From: Temnothorax longispinosus
Taxonomy: Eukaryota; Arthropoda; Insecta; Hymenoptera; Formicidae
Direction: 5' to 3'
Assembly (NCBI RefSeq): GCF_030848805.1
Contig: NC_092361.1
Coordinates: 9,319,928 to 9,383,927 of the forward strand
Length of the DNA stretch: 64,000 bases
The notes beneath the pieces were generated by a model, which had not been told where the DNA came from, did no database searches, and saw nothing but the letters and a program-made list of their open reading frames with translations. Shown in pieces: positions 11,740 to 20,422 of this stretch. The position numbers and the translations under genes are program-made. Each line of letters begins with the position of its first letter. Position 1 is the stretch's first letter.

Positions 11740-12240
11740 AGCGTTTCGTTGGCTGTTCGTCGTCTTCAGCTGTACGTAACCGTTTCTGTTTATGTTTCTG
11801 CGTCGTTCGTAGCTGTTTCTGAACCGCTGAGAAACGATTTCGAGCCGTTCCTGAACCGTTCGACAGCTGTTCGATAACCGTTCTCGAACCGTTCGTTGTC
11901 GTTTGTCGTCGTCAGTTAACTGCTTCTTGTCACTCATCGTCGTCGTCGTCGTCGACGTTCTTTAGCCGTTTGTAGCCTTTCCTGTCTCCGCGTAGTTCGT
12001 AGTTGTGTCTAAACCGCTCGTAATCGTTTCTGAGCTGTTTTTAAACCGTTCGACAACCGTCCGACAACCGTTCTTGAACCGCTCGACAGCCGTCCGACAA
12101 CTGTTCTCGAATCGTTCGTTGCTGTACGTCGCCGTCGTTAATTAACCGTTGCCTCTCTTCACTCGTCGCCGTTTGATAGTCATTTCTGCTGAACCGTTTC
12201 TTCATCGTTCATTAGCCGTTTCCAATCTAACGATATTTGC
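11740..12240. repeat. degenerate GTTCG/AACCG repeat tract, no gene
   Basis: About 500 bp between integrase and the next minus-strand gene, made of irregular repeats of words such as GAACCGTTCGACAGC, CGTAGCTGTTTCTGAACCG and a short (CGT)n at about 11,938-11,952. Open frames across it have no recognisable domain. It could be a promoter or a decayed coding region. Confidence 0.65.
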
Positions 12241-12243
12241 ACG

Positions 12244-12558
12244 TCAAAGCTTTTTCACCGCAACCTGTAACGCTCGCACGTCCTTCTCGAACGCGGCAAG
12301 TTTCTCGTCTGACTCTTTCCGTTGATCTGTCAAACTTTTAACGCACTGATCCACGTATAGTTTGTTAACCGCGTCACCGTCAGTCTCAGGTTGCGCTACG
12401 CGACGAATCTTCCGCGACCTTGCGTCAAAGTCCGTGGCGGTGCGACACAGAGCGTTGTCGCGCACGAAATTTCTCACTAATCCGCTCCACCGATGGTACG
12501 AAATGGCATTTGTCGCGTCTTCGCGCTGCTCAAACAATCCAAATTTATTGATCGGCAT
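12244..12558 (-). CDS. Polinton hypothetical protein with phage-fibre-like DAVNKLYVD motif and coiled coil
   Basis: An intact 104-residue frame. The middle has RSRKIRRVAQPETDGDAVNKLYVDQ, of which DAVNKLYVD resembles a motif common at the shaft start of phage and viral tail-fibre proteins. The last 40 residues, rich in K, E, L and A, look like a coiled coil. It lies 35 bp downstream of the larger unknown gene on the same strand. I infer a possible structural role next to the capsid genes; no enzyme motif is visible. The motif similarity is from general knowledge of fibre proteins, not from a search. Confidence 0.6.
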   Translation of the reverse strand: MPINKFGLFEQREDATNAISYHRWSGLVRNFVRDNALCRTATDFDARSRKIRRVAQPETDGDAVNKLYVDQCVKSLTDQRKESDEKLAAFEKDVRALQVAVKKL

Positions 12559-12593
12559 TTCGACGCTGATTGAACGGATCGCTGTCGCGCCGT

Positions 12594-13731
12594 TTAATTT
12601 ATAATAAGCCCAGCCTCGCGAAGTTCCTCGATGATCGACATGATCTCGTTGTCGTGGGCATTGTTGCCAGCTTGACGCGAAACGTCGAGCAATCGCAGAC
12701 GATCCACCAACTCGTTGGGGTTGTCCCAGTGCACGTAGTCGATTTTATTGTCGGTCAGCGTCATCGCGCGAGGCGCGAATAACCCCTTTCCGGATTTGTT
12801 CTTCTTGGATTCGGTTGATATCAACGGTGAGATTACATATTGATACTTGTATCCCACGTTACCTTTTACTCGCTCGCGAGGATCGTGCTTGAATTTATGA
12901 GCACTCGTTGTCAACAGTATGCTCCTGTACTTTTGCTTATCGTCCTCCGTGTAGAGCTTGTCATCGGGTATTTTCTTGAAGATCAACTCGTAAATACCGG
13001 GTGTGCCGGCGTATCGTACGCCGTCGATATGAATGTTATCCGCTTTGTCCACGTCAAAACGTTTATTACCTAGCATCAATTCATTATTGCCGAGATAAAC
13101 GCCGTACACGTTGTCTGTTGTTGGAATGGCGCTCAAAATCTCTGCGATGTAAATTCGGCTCAGTGGACCCAAGTGATCTTGCAACGTTTCTATAAACAAT
13201 TCTCCACCCTCCGACGTTTGCAACCGCTTTTGAACGGTTGTCCCGATCGAGTCGTCCGTGGTTTCAAAAACATTCACGTTTTCAAGAAATTCGGGATTTG
13301 TACGTTGCACGGTTTGCGTCGGTGTAGAGGTTATCGGTGTAGAGGTTATCGGTAGTACTATCGATTGATTAGATTTACGCGGTATCAATGACAGATCTGA
13401 CCAGGAGTCTAATCGTTTCCTCTTTCTCTTCGGTGTAGCATAATCCACTTCCTCCCCGCGCTGTTGAACGGATAGCGATTCGATTTTCGCGTCAGCGACG
13501 CTCTCCGTCGACTCCTCTTTCTTCACCGCGGTCAAGCTCGAGTTGTCGACGATCTTCTTCAGCGGCCCGATGAGAGGTTTAAAGTGCGTGTCCAACTCAA
13601 TGTCCTTCTCGATCTTACCGGTCTTCAAAACACGAAGTTTTTTGCGAATCGAATTACTCGTTTTCGCAATATCTTTCACGATTTTCTCGCGTTCGCGAAT
13701 CGTCTCGCTCCCATCGATCGATTGCAGCCAT
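12594..13731 (-). CDS. conserved Polinton protein of unknown function, about 378 residues
   Basis: A continuous 361-residue frame runs from GTG at 13,679 to TAA at 12,594. A better start is ATG at 13,731, which would need one frameshift near 13,710, so the N-terminus is probably damaged. Residues 1-140 are charged and Ser/Thr-rich with a basic cluster PKRKRKR that could be a nuclear signal. The C-terminal 220 residues look globular (YGVYLGNNELMLGNKRFDV, KADNIHIDGVRYAGTPGIYEL, HWDNPNELVDRLRLLDVSRQ). I recognise this as a protein that recurs in insect Polintons but know no assigned role. It sits 47 bp downstream of the ATPase and appears to belong to the same minus-strand cluster. Confidence 0.75.
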
Positions 13732-13778
13732 CGCGGGGAAAAACAAAGCAGAGTGTCGATCTCTCTCTCTCTGTAACA

Positions 13779-14461
13779 CTAACGTTGTTTCACATTCGAC
13801 GACGTATCGGCGACGACTGACTGCTTCTGCAATATCGCGAACACGTTAAATCCTTTTCTGTACCGGCCGTTCGAAAGCGCACTGTCCTTGTCTATCACTA
13901 CGAATCCGTACTTGCATTGCCAACAATCGTGGCACAACGAGCAAAATTCATCGTACGACATGTCGGTATTTACGTGATCGTTGTACACGTGTTTCAAATT
14001 AGTGCCATCCTGTTTGACCAGGATTAGCAGATTTGCGTTGTCGCGTATCAGATGTTTCGGTATTCTTACGTACGTCTGACCGAGATAAAAGCAGTCGACG
14101 CTCGAGTGCCTGCCCATCGAGAAATACTCTCTCACAGTGTCTTGCTTATCGTACGCCACGTCGTCGAAGACGAAAATTGAGTTTGGACACGCTCGGTGGA
14201 ATGACGTCACTGTTATTGGAGAAGGTGTAGTAGCCGATTTCGTCGATTGATGTCAATAAATTCTCCAGATATCGGTATTTCGGTTGTTGCAGCGATTTCG
14301 AGTACACGTACACGTTCTCGAAACGTATGTACACCGTGCGGACTTTCCAGCAAACTTATCAGAACGTTGGTTTTACCGCAATTCGAGGGACCGCAAATGG
14401 TCGCGCGTATAGTAGTCGGCAGCATCGTACCATGTCTGCGCCTATCCGCGTTGCCCTCCAT
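13779..14461 (-). pseudogene. Polinton genome-packaging ATPase (FtsK/HerA, A32-like), frameshifted
   Basis: The start is taken as ATG at 14,461. Walker A, GPSNCGKTNVL, is at about 14,390-14,360 and Walker B, IFVFDDV, at about 14,175-14,155. A distal YLGQTYVRIPKHLIRDNANL block is typical of the viral packaging ATPases of the A32 type. The gene is spread over three frames: shifts occur between 14,340 and 14,290 and between 14,230 and 14,200. The C-terminal 143-codon part is uninterrupted. In related viruses this enzyme pumps DNA into the capsid. It is divergent from the cysteine-rich gene at 14,618, with a TATA box between them. Confidence 0.88.
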
Positions 14462-14575
14462 CGACCGTGATCTGTCGTCGCAATTTGTCACGCGAATCGC
14501 CAACGGTTGTCGCACGAATCTCAGTTTTTTTTCTTCACACTTTGTACGACTAAATCGAACTTTTGTTCGAACGTC

Positions 14576-14583
14576 TATTTATA
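14576..14583 (-). promoter_or_regulatory. TATA box in the divergent promoter between ATPase and capsid-side genes
   Basis: On the minus strand the sequence reads CCTATAAATAGACG, a strong TATA match about 115 bp upstream of the ATPase ATG. The reverse strand (CTATTTATAGG) is also TATA-like and lies 35 bp before the plus-strand gene at 14,618. It may serve both directions. Confidence 0.55.
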
Positions 14584-14617
14584 GGTGCGCGGCACCGTGA
14601 ATCGCTCAGTCGCAAAG

Positions 14618-14875
14618 ATGTTTGTCCTTCTGTCAAGACCTTTGGACACGATTTTAGCGCCGAACAGTTGCAATTCGTGCCGAAAGCCGTTCTATTGCAA
14701 GTGTGCGGTGATCACGTCTACTACGTGTGGGACAAGCTTCCGGAGCGTATAAAGACGGATTTGGAGGTTCAGACCTATCGTCGCTGTGACGAACATTACA
14801 ATCAACCGTGGCAGGAAACGCACATCGACAGTCCCGATGATTAAGGATTGTGGCGAATGTCAACGAAAAAAATAA
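14618..14875 (+). pseudogene. small cysteine-rich (putative zinc-binding) Polinton protein, frameshifted
   Basis: From ATG at 14,618 the frame reads NSCNSCRKPFYCKC, giving two close Cys pairs. The match then passes to another frame (YYVWDKLPERIKTDLEVQTYRRC, EHYNQPWQETH) and to a third that ends DCGECQRKK-stop at 14,875. The two CxxC-type pairs at either end suggest a small zinc-binding fold. Two single-base-scale frameshifts seem to have broken it. The end overlaps the next gene's ATG by 19 bp in another frame. Function unknown; frame assignment is inferred from residue composition and spacing. Confidence 0.55.
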
Positions 14876-15161
14876 AAACAGGTAGAGGTCTGTTTAATCG
14901 CGCGATAGGTGCACTTCCGTTCGAATTGCACATTCCCGGCTATCAGTATTGCGGTCCGGGTACTCGTTTGCAAGAACAATTGGCTAGAGGTGATCCGGGT
15001 GTAAATCCATTGGACGCGGCAAGCACGACATAGACTATTCGTGTAACAAAGGCCTCACCGAGAGACACGCGGCGGACAAGATACTCGCCAAGAGAGCGTC
15101 ATCGCGAGAGATTCGACTCTCGAGGGATCGTACGAGATACGGGCCATACACTAGTTTTTGA
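14857..15161 (+). pseudogene. phospholipase-A2-like domain protein (parvovirus VP1-unique-like), broken
   Basis: Starts at ATG 14,857. A basic N-terminus (KKIKTGRGLFNRAIG) is followed by LPGYQYCGPGT-type sequence (here HIPGYQYCGPGTRL), the calcium-binding loop of secreted and parvoviral phospholipase A2. After a deletion and frameshift at about 15,017-15,021 the catalytic region continues as KHDIDYSCNKG, keeping the His-Asp pair; the cysteine expected just before it is missing. The frame ends at TGA 15,159. In parvoviruses this domain breaches endosomal membranes during entry; a similar role in a Polinton virion is inference. It is placed in the capsid gene cluster. Confidence 0.75.
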
Positions 15162-15305
15162 AACGTGAAATTTTACGGAAACGTCCGCGACGCGTGGTTT
15201 ATTCCAACGACAATCATCGTACGTCGATCGCGAATATCGCGCGAGAGGGGACCGTTCGCGCGAACTGCTACGAAGACGAGGCCGCAGAATACCCGATAAA
15301 TCAGA
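15162..15305 (+). pseudogene. decayed 5' part of the minor-capsid-like gene
   Basis: The 144 bp between the phospholipase-like gene and the intact downstream frame contain a short open segment (EYPINQSEL) in another frame that leads into the next gene. It looks like the frameshifted N-terminal portion of that gene. No promoter motif stands out. Confidence 0.4.
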
Positions 15306-15665
15306 GTGAACTTTAACAAACCGAACAACGTCGGATCGCTGCTGGGATTCTCGTCGACGCGTATACTGCAACCGGGACAGTGGCACGAATCGGGCGCACC
15401 GATTAATATTATCAACGTAAACATTATCCGGGTGGAATGTAAGGTGACCGCGGGTGCGTACAGCAACGGCAAACGCGTTCATACGATACACGAATTTTCA
15501 CCGAGCTTACCACCGGGATATAAGATATCGGAAACGCCGGCACAGATCATTTATCTGCCGATGATCACGCGGAGCGTTACGAATCTAACGATACGCGTCG
15601 CTGATCAAAACGGACGATTGCTCGATTTTCGAGGAGAAGAGATCACCGTCAGATTGCACGTATGA
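15306..15665 (+). CDS. Polinton minor capsid (penton-like) protein, C-terminal part
   Basis: An uninterrupted frame of 119 residues beginning NFNKPNNVGSLLGFS and ending RLLDFRGEEITVRLHV, followed by TGA. Its beta-rich pattern, the paired 'NIINVNIIRVEC' and 'LTIRVADQNG' strands, and its place before the capsid gene match the single-jelly-roll minor capsid protein of Polintons. The N-terminal half is missing from the frame, and the GTG start is only where the open frame begins. Its TGA overlaps the ATG of the next small gene as ATGA. Assignment is from family memory and position. Confidence 0.65.
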   Translation: MNFNKPNNVGSLLGFSSTRILQPGQWHESGAPINIINVNIIRVECKVTAGAYSNGKRVHTIHEFSPSLPPGYKISETPAQIIYLPMITRSVTNLTIRVADQNGRLLDFRGEEITVRLHV

Positions 15666-15898
15666 CAGCGAGAGCGACCAGTGTATGCGTGAGCGTGAGT
15701 GTACGCGCGACACATGAGATGCTAGTGTTGAACGACTCGGAGCACGCGACAGATAACAGTAATATCTTTACGGCTGCGCCGATCAACGATATCGTCAAGT
15801 CGACATTCGGTGGCGTTAAACAAGAGACGAGAAAGAAGCTCAACGCGTCGAACGTTAAGTTTTTACAATCTCTCGGATTTGCGGTGCGAAATATCTGA
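15662..15898 (+). CDS. small Polinton capsid-cluster protein, 78 residues
   Basis: The start ATG overlaps the preceding stop (ATGA) and its own stop lies 3 bp before the major capsid ATG. The sequence has a variable N-terminus and a C-terminal NIFTAAPINDIVKSTFGG and FLQSLGFAVRNI. No known domain. Its tight packing suggests co-expression with the capsid genes; a scaffold or capsid accessory role is a guess. Confidence 0.6.
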   Translation: MTARATSVCVSVSVRATHEMLVLNDSEHATDNSNIFTAAPINDIVKSTFGGVKQETRKKLNASNVKFLQSLGFAVRNI

Positions 15899-17085
15899 AC
15901 AATGACTGAAATTCTCAACATCGGAGGCGAGCTGGTCTTTGACGATCGCATCGTCAAGATCGAGACTCACACTTACAACCTGTACGCCAACACAACGTTT
16001 GACTATAGCGACGAGATACGAATACTCATACAACAGCAGGATCTGTATACATTGCCGTGCGAAAGTTTTCTCTACGTCAAAGAAACATTGACGGTGACCA
16101 GAGCAGCCGACCAAGTCGATAACGTGGTATTGGGTACTAATTGCGTCGAGTTCATGTTCGACGAGATTCGATACGAGATCGACGGTATGGAGATTGATCG
16201 CTACAGAAACGTAGGAATAACCAGCACGCTCAAGAACTACGTTACGGTGTCGTCCGACAGAAGCGTGATCCTGCGAAACGCTGGCTGGGATCCGCAGAAT
16301 AACCCGAACGGATATTTCAATTTCTGCGTACCGCTCAATTTGTTACTGGGATTTTGCGAGGATTACAAACGCGTGGTGATCAACGCTCGTCACGAATTGA
16401 TCTTGATACGATCGCGCAACGACAACAATTTCCTGGTGGGAAGTCTCGCGTTGGAGCCTACTATCAAAATACTCAAGATACAATGGCGAATGCCTCACCT
16501 GGTATTGAACGAGATCAACAAGCTGTCGATGCTGCGCGCCTTGGAAGACGGACGATATCTAAGTATGGGTTTCCGTTCGTGGGATCTGTACGAGTATCTC
16601 CTGTTGTAGAACACGACCAAGCACTCGTGGGCCATTAAGACCGCGACTCAGCTCGAGAAACCGCGATACGTCGTCTTCGCTCTGCACACGGGTCGTAAGA
16701 ACGTCATGTCCGCCGACACAAGCCGATTCGACGACTGCAACTTGACCAACGTAAAACTTTATCTAAACTCGGAAGTTTATCCGTACGACGACCTGATTTT
16801 GGACTTTGGCAAACACAGATGGACGATTCTGTACGATATGTACGCGCGTTTCTGCAAGGGCTACTACGGATACGAATATCTCGAGCCGAGTCTCACCGTT
16901 TCGACTTTTCTACGTAACGGCCCGTTTGTGATCATCGATTGCTCTCGCCAAAACGAATCCGTCAAAAACGCCACCGTGGATGTCAGACTAGAATTCGATT
17001 GCATGAAGAACGTACCGCCGAATACCTCCACGTACTGTCTCATTATACACGACCGCGTGATTGAGTACAACCCGTTGAGACAAAC

Positions 17086-19101
17086 TAGAGACCCTATAAT
17101 AAAAGTCTGGCCATACGGTAACAGGCTTTTGATTGGTCCGCCATTTCTCCTCAACTCCCGCCGAATTTTGAATCATGGTAATTTCAATAATCGCAAATTT
17201 TAACAACACAATTAAAAAATAAACGTTTTATAGAGTAAAAATATTGTTAATATAGTAGTTTAATTATAAATCTTTATATTATATTTATGTAAAATTTAAA
17301 AAAATAATTCAATAAATCTGTTCATTATATTTTGTATATTATATATCTACACAAGTATCTGCTGTTTAAATGTTCTGTGTATTTATGTTTTTATATTGAA
17401 TTGTTTATAAAAAATAATAAAATGTAAAGAAAAGGTAAAATAAACGGAAATTTTAAAAGTATTATAAAATTATTTATTTAACATGCATTGCCATACTTTT
17501 GCTATCGTATCTCTTGCTTAATGTAGTACACTTTTTCTTATTAAAAACTCTTAATCTAAATACGACAAATCGACTTATTATTTTTTTATGTAACTGGTGA
17601 CAATTCAAAATATGATTGGTCTTAACCTTATTAAATTTATCTATTAAAAAAAATTTCAAATCTTTTATATTATCAAAATATTTCGAATAATGACGGAACA
17701 TTTGTTCTAATTTCCAAAATAATATAAATGTTTTTATATTAGGAAAATATAATGAATTTGTTGTGTAACTTTTTAGTTTCACTAATTTTGCAAATGAATA
17801 GCGCAATGGTGTTTTTGATAAAACTGATTTTAAACAATTTGTACATGTTACACATATTTTATGAATTGATTGCAAAATATATCCAGCAATATTATATAAA
17901 GAATTTATTTCAAGAGATGACATGTTCAATACATTTGCATTTTTATTAAACGGTGGAATATTATTATTGTTATCTTCTATAATATTACTAGATTGAATCT
18001 TTTTTTTTCTTTTTTCATCTGATATGTATTCAACAAATCCTGACAAATATTCCTTATCATCGTCATCATAATTACTACTACTTATACACTTCATATACAT
18101 TGCAACGGAAATTAATTTTAAATCATTTTTAAACTGTAGCGGATGAGGTATGACATTTTTAGCTCTTAGTTGGGAGAAAAGATTTTCAATACAGTCCTGT
18201 GTAAACCGAGAAGTAAAAATAAATTTAAATTTTTTATTTGTGATAAGATATTTAGTTAAATCAATTATTGATTTAGTGGTAATTATTATGCCTCTTTGCA
18301 CCGGTTTAAAATCACCTTTACCTATTTCTAATTGCTTAAAGATATTAATAACTTTATTTAAAAAATCAATAGTTTCATTATATATTTTTTTATCTTTTGT
18401 ACCAAGGCTAATTTACAACTTCTTGATGTTACAAGGGAAAACCATTTAGAAATGATTTTAACAAACCATGCAGTAGTGGAAAATTCTGGATTATATTCAT
18501 CCGCTAACAATTCAAAAGAACTGCTTACGTCATGTGAAAATACATTTTTAGCCTTGTTCACCTTCATTTTATTAAAATTATTAGTGCATCTGATGTCATC
18601 TATTTGTAATCTGGGAGTTAATAAAAGTTCAGAATTTTCTTGAATACTTATCAATTCGTTAAAATGTCTTAATTCTACTTTATTTGTTGGTAATTTATAT
18701 TTTAATACTATATCATTTGGTACAGTTATTACTGTGTTATTAATCAATGATTGCTTTAAGTTTTTGAAAATATGTGGTGGATCAGCAATGATATATAAAA
18801 AACGACTTGAATCAAACGGATGCAATTGCGTGCTGGTGGACACAATCGCAGAAATCCCTTTAGAGTTCCGTTCATTCTACTGATAATGAAAGCTGTTATT
18901 GCGTCGCAATAGTAATTTTACAGTGCACGTGCCGGCACGCGGTAGTTTCAGGTAGAGACCGTTTCAGGTTATGTGAGTTACGCCACCACACACGCCTGAC
19001 ACGCCACGACAGAGTGAGATAGTATATATATCGTTTTCTCTCTCGTGAGTTTTTGAGGAAAAATGTCGGACGTTGGCCAGACTCTTATAATAGGGTCTCT
19101 A
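17086..19101 (-). mobile_element. P-element-family transposon, internally deleted, inside the capsid gene
   Basis: AGACAAAC occurs at 17,078-17,085 and 19,102-19,109, the 8-bp target duplication expected of P elements. Terminal inverted repeats of about 28 bp begin TAGAGACCCTATWATAA and continue to GTCTGGCCA (two mismatches). The 2,016-bp interior is AT-rich and carries a broken transposase on the minus strand lacking its N-terminal THAP part. About 260 bp at the right end is non-coding and includes TATATATA near 19,022. Confidence 0.93.
17474..18843 (-). pseudogene. P-element-like transposase, 5'-truncated
   Basis: Two minus-strand frames join across a shift at about 18,300-18,360. The upstream part (18,843-18,358) has FLYIIADPPHIFKNLKQSLI, the conserved Asp-Pro-Pro-His region of the RNase-H-like catalytic core. 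The downstream part (18,301-17,474) has RFTQDCIENLFSQLRAK, the characteristic C-terminal block of P and THAP9 transposases. The N-terminal THAP domain and the first part of the core are absent. It would excise and insert its element in an intact copy; here it is inactive. Confidence 0.88.
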
Positions 19102-19125
19102 AGACAAACCTGGTGCGCAAAATAG

Positions 19126-19312
19126 TCTGAATGTTCGCGGCAACGTCGACGTAAATATTTTCTCTCTCTTTCCATCAATCTCCGATACAATTATTGAAAG
19201 AGGTAAGGGAGGGAAAAGTATAAATCAGAGTGTCGCGAGACGGTTTGCAGAGTTGCGCGTCATTCCTCTCGATTGACGCATCGACGAAGGAGAGAGATAA
19301 AGAAATCTCGTC
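19126..19312 (+). other. spacer between capsid and exonuclease-like genes
   Basis: 187 bp without a gene. It contains GTATAAATCAG at about 19,218, a possible TATA box about 90 bp before the next ATG. Confidence 0.4.
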
Positions 19313-19829
19313 ATGTCCATACCAACGTTCGTGGACCTGCAAGGATTCCTCGTCGGGATGAAATTTGTCGTGAAAGAGGTGGCGGTGCTGAGAAAAGGCT
19401 GCGTTCTGACGCATCACATCTTTACCCTATGCCGTGGAATCTCCTCACAAAATCCGACAAATCGTGCGCTACCTGGTTGATTCGCAATCACCATGGATTA
19501 CGATGGGAAGACGGAAACGTGCCGTACAGCATGGTGAAACGCCTGATTACGTCGGCCGTGCTTGGTGTGGAAGAAGAAGAAGATGATGACGACGAGATGC
19601 CGACTCTCGTGTACGTCAAGGGATGCCAGAAACGAGAATGACTGGTGGATCTGCTGGAGAATTATGCGCGAAAAAATTTAATCGTTGAGACTCTGGATGC
19701 GCATTACGAAGATATCGAATCTTTGAATAAACTAGATGACACCAATACTATGCGATGCGGAAAACATGAAAAGAATTGCGCGTTACAAAATGTAATAAAA
19801 CTATTCAACTAGTGGTCGCGCGCGACGCC
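19313..19829 (+). pseudogene. conserved Polinton protein with an exonuclease-like (DEDD/RNase H fold) pattern, broken
   Basis: From ATG 19,313 the frame reads TFVDLQGFLVG then VVKEVAVLRKG. A one-base shift near 19,420 leads to MPWNLLTKSDKSCATWL, HHGLRWEDGNVPY, an acidic run (about 19,570-19,600), LVYVKGCQKR, a TGA at 19,632-19,634, then VETLDAHYEDIESLNKL and CGKHEKNCALQNV. TAG at 19,810 is a further stop before TAA 19,827. The order (D-x-Q-G near the start, a middle KGxxKxxWL, and an end H-x3-CALQNV) recalls the three motifs of DEDDh exonucleases with acidic positions altered. The fold assignment is my inference; I recognise the protein as recurrent in insect Polintons. Confidence 0.6.
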
Positions 19830-19852
19830 ATAAAGATTTGTGATCTTTTTTA

Positions 19853-20155
19853 AAATAGTATATTGTCCAACTAGTGAAAAAAGTGGTCGATTCGGAATGA
19901 GTGTGAAGTTGCTCGCTCGCTCGTGCGACCATCACACTCATTTGGGCTCGACCACTCTTCCCACGAGTTGTTCATACTATTTTTTTTAACAAGAGCGTGA
20001 AACAGGCCGCTTTTCGCGCTTGTTTTACAATTTTATTTCTCCACTAGTTGAGAAATGGCTCCATGTTTCAACGCTTACGTCATCATTGCTAAATGGATCG
20101 TTTTGCTCACTCAAAACAAGTGCGAAAAGCGGCCCATTTCACGCTCGCGTTAGAA
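19853..20155 (+). mobile_element. foldback MITE, copy 1
   Basis: Contains inverted segments such as GAGCGTGAAACAGGCCGCTTTTCGCGC against GCGAAAAGCGGCCCATTTCACGCTC at its right half, and a left half with GAGTGTGA inverted as TCACACTC. A reverse-orientation copy lies at 51,654-51,940, so this is a dispersed family. It sits just after the exonuclease-like gene. Confidence 0.85.
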
Positions 20156-20159
20156 AAAA

Positions 20160-20422
20160 TAAATTATATATAACTTTTTATAATGTTTTATTTCTTACTC
20201 CCCCTCCTCTCCCCCATCATCACCGTTAGAGTAGGCTTTACTTCCCCATCTCCTAATAAAAAATCCACTGCGCAGTTCTATAAACATTAATTCCTCCTCC
20301 CTCTTTCCCCCACCACATCATTACTTTTAGAATTGTCGAGTATACTCGATTAATTTCATATGATCAGTCTTGTCGCGATCGCTTGTACTGTCGGTCAACT
20401 TTTCAGAGCCTAGAGGGCGAAA
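20160..20422 (+). other. upstream region of the two-exon gene
   Basis: 260 bp with pyrimidine-rich stretches (CCCCCTCCTCTCCCCC) and no gene. GAGTATACTCG at about 20,338 is a perfect short palindrome about 80 bp before the ATG and could be a core promoter or operator-like site. No strong TATA box is visible. Confidence 0.35.

Larger units (their letters stand above)
15902..19125 (+). pseudogene. Polinton major capsid protein (double jelly-roll), one stop codon, split by a P-family element
   Basis: Coding blocks are 15,902-17,085 and 19,110-19,125. The first reads as one frame from MTEILNIGGEL through DIIR-like beta-rich sequence to VIEYNPLRQ, broken only by TAG at 16,607-16,609. After removing the 2,016-bp insertion and one copy of its target duplication, the frame continues for four codons to TAG at 19,123. 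Total length is about 399 codons. The family forms the hexon-like shell of Polinton-related viruses; identification comes from conserved blocks such as WDPQNNPNGYFNFCVPLNLL and NVMSADTSRFDDC, and from the gene neighbourhood. Upstream genes are packed within a few bases. The stop codon and insertion make this copy non-functional. Confidence 0.88.
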
